NCBI GenBank assembly: GCA_945829445.1
Contig: CALZUY010000039.1
Span: 1-18,824 of the forward strand
Length of the DNA stretch: 18,824 nucleotides
Source: Butyricicoccus_A sp945486175
GTDB taxonomy: Bacteria > Bacillota > Clostridia > Oscillospirales > Butyricicoccaceae
Direction of reading: 5' to 3'
Shown: positions 14,583 to 18,824 of the stretch, piece after piece
Layout of the letters: each line of letters begins with the position of its first letter
How positions within the stretch are numbered: position 1 is the stretch's first letter
The notes under the pieces: model-generated
Told to the model about the DNA's origin: nothing
What the model saw: the letters and a program-made list of their open reading frames with translations, nothing else
Database searches by the model: none
Translations under genes and position numbers: made by a program

Positions 14583-15410
14583 TCAATACAATTTGTCAAT
14601 AATGGTTTCATCCATCTTAAACGTATGTTCCTTTGCCGGGAAGGTGCCCTCCTCGACTTCCTTGATATATGCCTTAAAGCCCTCCATCATCACAGCGCCC
14701 GCATTGGCAAAGGTCTTTGCAAACTTCGGCGTGAAATCGGAGAACATTGCAATCATGTCCTGATAAACCAGTACCTGTGCATCGCAGTCCGCACCGGCGC
14801 CGATGCCGATGGTCGGAATATCCAGCGTTTCGGTGATCTTCTTTGCCAGCGCTGCCGGAACGCATTCCAGAACAACTGCATATGCGCCCGCTTCCTGTAC
14901 GCGGCGCGCGTCGTCCAGAATCTTCTGGGCAGCTTCCTCGCCCTTGCCCTGTACCTTGAAGCCGCCGAAGGCATTGACCGACTGCGGGGTCATGCCGATG
15001 TGTGCACAGACCGGAATGGAGGCATCGACAATCGCGCGGATCTGCTCGCAGACGGTTGCGCCGCCCTCCAGCTTGACTGCCTGTGCACGGCCTTCCTTAA
15101 TCAGGCGGCCCGCATTGACGACTGCATCATAGGTGGATGTCTGATAGGACATAAACGGCATATCCGCGACAACCAGCGCATTTTTTGCGCCGCGGGTAAC
15201 CGCTCTGGTGTGGTGGATCATATCCTCCATCGTGACGGACAGCGTATCCTCATAGCCCAAACAGACCATGCCCAGGGAATCGCCGACTAAGATGGAATTG
15301 ACGCCCGCTTCATCAATCAGCTTGGCGGTCGAATAGTCGTAGGCCGTGAGCATGGTCTGCTTCTTATGTTCCTTTTTTGCCTGCCCAAACGTGAGTACTG
15401 TGTTTTTCAT
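14583..15410 (-). CDS. panB: 3-methyl-2-oxobutanoate hydroxymethyltransferase
   Basis: A 275-residue enzyme that adds the hydroxymethyl group from methylene-tetrahydrofolate to alpha-ketoisovalerate, giving ketopantoate. The metal ligands D44 (LVGDSLG) and D83 (ADMPF), K113 in VKLEGG and the general base E182 (VVLECVP) are all present, as is HIGMTPQSVNAFGG. The length is normal for the family. The ATG overlaps the panG stop (ATGA), and GGAGGG lies about 7 bases upstream, within panG. Product and context agree with the rest of the operon. Confidence 0.96.
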   Translation of the reverse strand: MKNTVLTFGQAKKEHKKQTMLTAYDYSTAKLIDEAGVNSILVGDSLGMVCLGYEDTLSVTMEDMIHHTRAVTRGAKNALVVADMPFMSYQTSTYDAVVNAGRLIKEGRAQAVKLEGGATVCEQIRAIVDASIPVCAHIGMTPQSVNAFGGFKVQGKGEEAAQKILDDARRVQEAGAYAVVLECVPAALAKKITETLDIPTIGIGAGADCDAQVLVYQDMIAMFSDFTPKFAKTFANAGAVMMEGFKAYIKEVEEGTFPAKEHTFKMDETIIDKLY

Positions 15411-16249
15411 GACAATCCCTCCAAATATGTTCTGAGGGCGGTATCATCTCTGTCAGGATGCTTTTCCTGTGCCAGATCGCACAGCTTGCGTGTCAGCAGG
15501 GCATAGAGTGCCTGGTCCTCGCGGCCGAGGCACGCCATATGCGACCGGATGGTTCCCAGGTCACCGCGTTCGGCGGGTCCGGTGAGCGCATCGCGCGGGC
15601 CTTTTGCACAGACAGACTGTGCATTGCCCAGAATGAGCGGGGTGAGCGCCTGCTGTGCCTGCTCCGCTGTGAAGCCGCACTGCTCCAGCAGCTGCATGCC
15701 CCAATGGGACAGCCCGACTGCCAGATTGCTCACGACACACGCCGCCAGATGGTAGCGCGCCTTATCCGCCGCATCGATGGTTGCGGTCTGCGCGCCGCAG
15801 GCATGCAGAAGTGCCTCCATCTCCGCGGAGCCGCTGCCTTCCAGCGTGAAAAACGCGCCTTCCAGCTGCTCCCAGGACGAGAACCTGTCGCTGACTGCCA
15901 GCAGCGGATGCACGGAGCACACCCGCGCTCCATACTCCTCCGCCGAAGCGAAAACCGAGCTGGGCAGCGCGCCGCTGCAATGGCAAATACATTTACTTTT
16001 AATCGGCAGCGCCGCCATGTCATTCCACATGTGTCCGATCACGCCATCCGGCGTGGTCACAAACAGGGTATCGCTCGCGTCCATTATGTCTGCCAATGAA
16101 GAAAAGCACTGGGACTGTGTGAATGCTGCTGCCTGTTCGGCGTGCTGCGGGGTTTTGCTGAAATAGCCGGTTACGGTCATGCCATGCTGAACAAACAGCT
16201 TTCCAAGCGATGTACCGACCTTTCCCGCGCCGATAAATCCAATTTTCAT
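15407..16249 (-). CDS. panG: PanG-type ketopantoate reductase (Rossmann-like plus DUF2520)
   Basis: A 280-residue two-domain protein. The N-terminus KIGFIGAGKVGTSLG has the GxGxxG dinucleotide-binding loop (7-12). The SGALPSSVF and SVHPLLAVSD segments and the alpha-helical C-terminal half (RYHLAACVVSNLAVGL, LTPLILGNA, LTGPAERGD) match Rossmann-like/DUF2520 proteins. A protein of this type, PanG, has been reported as a ketopantoate reductase replacing PanE in several bacteria. Here it leads the panBCD genes and overlaps panB by ATGA, so ketopantoate reduction with NAD(P)H is the obvious role. The ATG at 16249 follows GGAGG by 8 bases; the longer reading frame upstream is leader sequence. The family is sure, the enzymatic role inferred. 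Confidence 0.85.
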   Translation of the reverse strand: MKIGFIGAGKVGTSLGKLFVQHGMTVTGYFSKTPQHAEQAAAFTQSQCFSSLADIMDASDTLFVTTPDGVIGHMWNDMAALPIKSKCICHCSGALPSSVFASAEEYGARVCSVHPLLAVSDRFSSWEQLEGAFFTLEGSGSAEMEALLHACGAQTATIDAADKARYHLAACVVSNLAVGLSHWGMQLLEQCGFTAEQAQQALTPLILGNAQSVCAKGPRDALTGPAERGDLGTIRSHMACLGREDQALYALLTRKLCDLAQEKHPDRDDTALRTYLEGLS

Positions 16250-16289
16250 ATGAACCACCTCCGTGAAATATCCGGCGGCGATTCCCTGT

Positions 16290-16360
16290 GCACCGGTTTC
16301 ACTCGCCTGCCTGCGATATGAACCGTGCCGAAAAAAGTAAGAAGAAAAAACATCCGGTGC
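16290..16360 (-). promoter_or_regulatory. Possible structured leader of the pantothenate operon
   Basis: In the minus-strand leader, GCACCGG (16354-16360) can pair with CCGGTGC (16290-16296). The first arm also overlaps a short TCCG...CGGA stem followed by a T-rich stretch ending in six T (near 16345-16350). Two exclusive foldings are therefore possible. There is no match to a riboswitch that I can recall with certainty. Confidence 0.25.
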
Positions 16361-16417
16361 AGTTTGTCGGACCAGCATAACATTTTGCTTTCCGTACCAA
16401 TACCACCCGTCCCGTCT

Positions 16418-16446
16418 ACTTTATCACAACCATCCCCATGAGACAA
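16418..16446 (-). promoter_or_regulatory. Candidate promoter of the panGBCD operon
   Basis: TTGTCT (16441-16446), 17-base spacer, TAAAGT (16418-16423) with TG extended -10 on the minus strand. The implied leader before panG is about 160 bases. Confidence 0.5.
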
Positions 16447-16777
16447 GCCTTTCTGCGCAAAAGTTCCGTGTTTTTCCGCTGTTTTTTCAACAAAAATTCC
16501 GGCAAATTTTTCCGGATTTTCGTGAAAATATATCCCTTTGTCTCTCTTGCAGGCATTGCGTGCACGTGCTGATGATATAGAATAGCAGAAAAAATATTTT
16601 CATCCGCACCCCTCTCCTTTATGTTCCTTTTTGTCTCAGGCGTTGGCTTTTTTCCACGCTTTTCGCGCAAATGTACACTTTCACTCACGTTAATTCGACA
16701 TTTATATTTTGGCTTTTTCTCCTGATTTTTTTGCACTCAGCGAACCTCTCGCCGCTCTGCCCCAATCTCGCATTCAT

Positions 16778-16789
16778 CATGATATCATG
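16778..16789. promoter_or_regulatory. Perfect 12-bp palindrome CATGATATCATG
   Basis: A 12-base perfect palindrome about 58 bases before the -35 box of the AraC-type gene. It is a possible operator, with no proof of function. Confidence 0.3.
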
Positions 16790-16807
16790 CGAAAATTATC
16801 TCATTAT

Positions 16808-16817
16808 GCAAATTTGC
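16808..16817. promoter_or_regulatory. Perfect 10-bp palindrome GCAAATTTGC
   Basis: A 10-base perfect palindrome about 30 bases before the -35 box of the AraC-type gene, roughly three helical turns from the centre of the palindrome at 16778-16789. Confidence 0.3.
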
Positions 16818-16847
16818 TGCGGTCAAAATAATTTTACATGTTTCCTC

Positions 16848-16876
16848 TTGAAATATGTACCATTTTTCCGTATAAT
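16848..16876 (+). promoter_or_regulatory. Strong sigma-A-type promoter of the AraC-family gene
   Basis: TTGAAA (16848-16853), exactly 17 bases, then consensus TATAAT (16871-16876). The predicted start near 16883 leaves an untranslated leader of about 84 bases. Confidence 0.85.
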
Positions 16877-16914
16877 GAATACAATTGAGAGAATTATGAT
16901 CGAATAACTGCATA

Positions 16915-16943
16915 TATCGGCACGATCCCCCTCACTGCCGATA
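16915..16943 (+). promoter_or_regulatory. 8-bp inverted repeat in the leader of the AraC-family mRNA
   Basis: TATCGGCA and TGCCGATA are perfect inverted copies 13 bases apart, between the predicted transcript start and the AAGGAG ribosome binding site. It could be an mRNA stem or a DNA operator bound by a dimer, possibly the regulator itself. Confidence 0.5.
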
Positions 16944-16966
16944 CGCGAAAACAAGGAGAGATTTTT

Positions 16967-17803
16967 ATGGCTGAAATTACAAACCAGTTCTGCGAGTCAA
17001 CAGGCTTCGCAGAGGTCACCCTCAGTCAGTACGGCCGGTATACCGGTGATGCTGACAAACCCCTTCTGCCCTTTCTGAACGAAAAGACGGTTATCACATA
17101 TGTCACCGGAGACTCCGGCACGATCAAACTTGGCTCTTCTGTCCATTCCATCGAAGCGGGCATGATCGTCGTCCTGTTCCCCGGCCAGTGTGTCAACTGC
17201 ACGTCCATGGAAGGTTCCCGGATTTCCGCAATGTGGGCGGAGCTGAGCGGCGAAGCGCTGCCATCCGTCCTGATGCGCGCCGGCCTCACCCCGCAAAAGC
17301 CCATATTGATGCCCACCGTTCCGGCTGACCAGTCCGAACTGGTCGCAGCCTTCACCCGGCTGACCGATCCGGAAGCCCAGTATGGCCCGCTGCGCGCGAC
17401 CGGCCTTGCTCTGGAGCTGCTCGACTGCCTGCTGCGCGAGACCCCCCGCCCGTGCCAGCCGAAGATTGCAAACCTCCAGCGCTACTATGTCGACAAGTCC
17501 ATCCGCTTTATCAAGGCAAAATACCCGCAGGATATCTCGGTTGAGGATGTCGCAGAATACTGCGGCCTGAACCGCAGCTATCTCGGCAAGCTGTTCCGCG
17601 ATGCGACCGGCATGACCACGCAGGAATACCTCATCCGCCACCGCATGAGTGTCGCATGCAGCTATCTCGAGCGCGCTGCCGCACCGATTGCGACCATCGC
17701 ACGCTCGGTCGGTTATCCAAACCAGCTGCACTTCTCCCGTGCCTTCCACAAGGTGTTCGGCATCCCGCCGCGTGAGTGGCAGAAGCGCAACCGCAAGGTA
17801 TAG
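16967..17803 (+). CDS. AraC-family transcriptional regulator
   Basis: A 278-residue DNA-binding protein. Residues about 1-160 form a cupin-like sensor domain (TVITYVTGDSGTIKLG, IEAGMIVVLFPGQCVN) typical of sugar-responsive AraC regulators of the MsmR kind. Residues about 175-275 are the two-helix-turn-helix DNA-binding domain: ISVEDVAEYCGLNRSYLGKLFRDATG (190-215), then PIATIARSVGYPNQLHFSRAFHKVFGIPPREW (240-271), including the conserved GY and FGIPP. AAGGAG lies about 10 bases before the ATG. It has a consensus promoter and its own terminator, and no sugar uptake or hydrolase genes are adjacent, so its target genes cannot be named. It is divergent from the pan operon. Confidence 0.93.
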   Translation: MAEITNQFCESTGFAEVTLSQYGRYTGDADKPLLPFLNEKTVITYVTGDSGTIKLGSSVHSIEAGMIVVLFPGQCVNCTSMEGSRISAMWAELSGEALPSVLMRAGLTPQKPILMPTVPADQSELVAAFTRLTDPEAQYGPLRATGLALELLDCLLRETPRPCQPKIANLQRYYVDKSIRFIKAKYPQDISVEDVAEYCGLNRSYLGKLFRDATGMTTQEYLIRHRMSVACSYLERAAAPIATIARSVGYPNQLHFSRAFHKVFGIPPREWQKRNRKV

Positions 17804-17817
17804 TTCAAATTTACGAC

Positions 17818-17852
17818 AGCCCCTGACTCCATCGGTCAGGGGTTGTTTTTTG
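17818..17852 (+). terminator. Rho-independent terminator of the AraC-family gene
   Basis: CCCCTGAC and GTCAGGGG pair perfectly around a 7-base loop, followed by TTGTTTTTT. It lies about 15 bases after the stop codon. Confidence 0.9.
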
Positions 17853-18019
17853 CTTTCAGATAAATGGATTCCTGCATTTCCATATTCCATATCGCATCGT
17901 ATGCTTCACAGAAATTCACCGCATTGAAAGCGATTGGCTGTATTAAATCAAACTTTCTTCTTGTTTCCATCCTGCAACCAATATTTTCCATATTGTAACC
18001 GCATGTCATGTCATTCTAT

Positions 18020-18027
18020 GGTATACT
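18020..18027 (+). promoter_or_regulatory. Extended -10 promoter of the lipoprotein gene
   Basis: TATACT (18022-18027) with TG at 18019-18020, about 40 bases before the start codon. No good -35 box at 16-18 bases; a TTGTAA lies 23 bases upstream, which is too far. Confidence 0.5.
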
Positions 18028-18067
18028 ATGCATACATTCCAGATGGTACAAAACGGAGGGGATGGAA

Positions 18068-18824
18068 ATGAAAAAACGTTTTTTGCTGCTTTTTGTCCTG
18101 TTAGTCGCCTGCATCGTGCTGTGCGGCTGTGAAACGCCTGTGTCGCGGTGGATTGACAGGCCAAACCCATATGTCTGTGTCAGACAGGCCAATGCGGACG
18201 GCAGCTATCTGACCTATGACTATGACGGCGAGGGGAACCGCACACAGGAAACCGCATACACCGCAGACGGCACGGTACAGTACCGCACGGAGTACAAATA
18301 CAGTCACGACAGCGGCTGGATGGTGGAAGAAAGCCGCTATGCGGCCGACGATACCCTTGAATGGCGTGCCGAACTGGAATACAACGGAGGCATGTGCATC
18401 AGCCGGACAACCTATGGCGCGGACGGAACACAGACGCAGGCAGTCAAAACTGATTACGGAGAGAACGACTGGTCGGTGAAAGAATGCACCTATGACGCAG
18501 ACAACAAGCTGACCGCATGGTGTGACATCACCCGCGACGAAAACGGAAATGAAACCAGGCGGACCTTCCATTTTGCCGACGGCTCGCCCGATCTTGTGAC
18601 TGAATTTGAGTACGATGGGAATGGCAACAACACAAAAATAACCAGCTATACAGGCGATATCTGCACCGGCTGGCATGAATTGACTTATGATGACGACAAC
18701 CGCAAATCCTCAGACACGCAGTACAGTGCCGACGGCACGGAGGAATGCACCTGGCATTATACCTACGCCAAAAATTCCGGAGATGTCTTACAGGTGGATG
18801 TGACCGGCTCGGACACGCCGCTGT
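18068..18824 (+). CDS. Lipoprotein with YD-repeat-like sequence (partial, C-terminus missing)
   Basis: The frame is open to the window edge, with about 252 codons visible. KKRFLLLFVLLVACIVLCGC is a lipoprotein signal; the lipidated cysteine is probably C21 (LCGC), with C15 (LVAC) an alternative. The mature part has degenerate repeats of about 20 residues with a Y-(D/G/A)-x-(D/N)-G core: TYDYDGEGNRTQETAY, TADGTVQY, TYGADGTQTQ, TYDADNKLTAW, FEYDGNGNNTKITSY, TYDDDNRKSSDTQYSADGT. These resemble RHS/YD repeats, which form beta-strand wraps on the cell surface. No toxin domain is visible. The ATG at 18068 has GGAGGGG with 6-base spacing; the ATG at 18062 is too close to it. The function is unknown. 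Confidence 0.85.
   Translation, partial: MKKRFLLLFVLLVACIVLCGCETPVSRWIDRPNPYVCVRQANADGSYLTYDYDGEGNRTQETAYTADGTVQYRTEYKYSHDSGWMVEESRYAADDTLEWRAELEYNGGMCISRTTYGADGTQTQAVKTDYGENDWSVKECTYDADNKLTAWCDITRDENGNETRRTFHFADGSPDLVTEFEYDGNGNNTKITSYTGDICTGWHELTYDDDNRKSSDTQYSADGTEECTWHYTYAKNSGDVLQVDVTGSDTPL

Larger units (their letters stand above)
16250..16966. other. 717-bp AT-rich divergent intergenic region
   Basis: No convincing gene is present. It holds the panG operon promoter and leader on the left. An AT-rich middle (about 16450-16770) shows nothing I can name beyond two CCGG boxes near 16499-16520. On the right are two palindromes, the AraC-gene promoter and a leader hairpin. A 78-codon frame at 16671-16907 lacks a ribosome binding site and spans the promoter. 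Confidence 0.7.

Noticed and set aside
13674..15290. A 538-codon plus-strand open frame opposite panC and panB
   Set aside because: It runs antisense to two clearly recognised genes, has no ribosome binding site and its translation resembles no family. Codon bias of the real genes leaves this frame free of stops.
15407..16378. Longer N-terminus for PanG starting at 16378
   Set aside because: The Rossmann fold begins at the ATG 16249, which has its own GGAGG; the added 43 residues are leader sequence.
16671..16907. A 78-codon plus-strand frame upstream of the AraC-type gene
   Set aside because: No ribosome binding site, it covers the palindromes and the consensus promoter, and its hydrophobic composition follows from AT-rich sequence.

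Overview
The window looks like part of a chromosome from a moderately GC-rich gut-type member of the Clostridia (Firmicutes). The Oscillospiraceae/Butyricicoccaceae area is my best guess, but no rRNA or other marker gene is present to prove it. Signs are strong GGAGG ribosome binding sites, TTGNNN/TATNNT promoters often with an extended -10, many rho-independent terminators, a CAP-domain surface protein with Ig-like and cysteine repeats, an ECF sigma factor with a DUF4179-type membrane partner, and a CmpB-family membrane protein. I see no tRNA, rRNA, CRISPR array, insertion sequence, phage gene or integrase.

Layout. Bases 1-3724 are on the minus strand: a secreted CAP/Ig-like surface protein running off the left edge with two near-identical 117-bp tandem repeats, an HD-domain hydrolase, and a stand-alone Mrp/NBP35-type Fe-S ATPase. 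A divergent promoter region (about 3800-3890) leads to plus-strand genes for an ABC exporter and a MATE efflux protein, each with its own terminator. A CmpB-family membrane protein (minus) converges on the MATE gene and is divergent from an SDR-HAD two-gene operon (plus, ATGA overlap).

From 10083 to 16249 everything is on the minus strand, in three units: (a) an ECF sigma factor overlapping a membrane-anchored anti-sigma-like protein; (b) a DPM1/GtrB-like glycosyltransferase followed by a GtrA-type flippase; (c) a four-gene pantothenate operon in transcription order panG-panB-panC-panD, which would make pantothenate from ketoisovalerate and aspartate using PanG rather than PanE for ketopantoate reduction. 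A 717-bp AT-rich gap then leads to a plus-strand AraC-family regulator and the start of a YD-repeat-like lipoprotein cut by the right edge.

The most unusual items are small-scale. A perfect 30-bp repeat, which is the same terminator hairpin, brackets the sigma/anti-sigma pair. A hairpin that is a good terminator only on the opposite strand sits directly in front of the glycosyltransferase ribosome binding site. The ABC exporter has a structured leader with a possible 17-codon leader ORF. Dyad symmetries lie upstream of the MATE and AraC genes, and the panG leader has possible pairing. I do not see convincing evidence of a wholly new system; the gene families are recognisable and the novelty, if any, is in regulation and arrangement.
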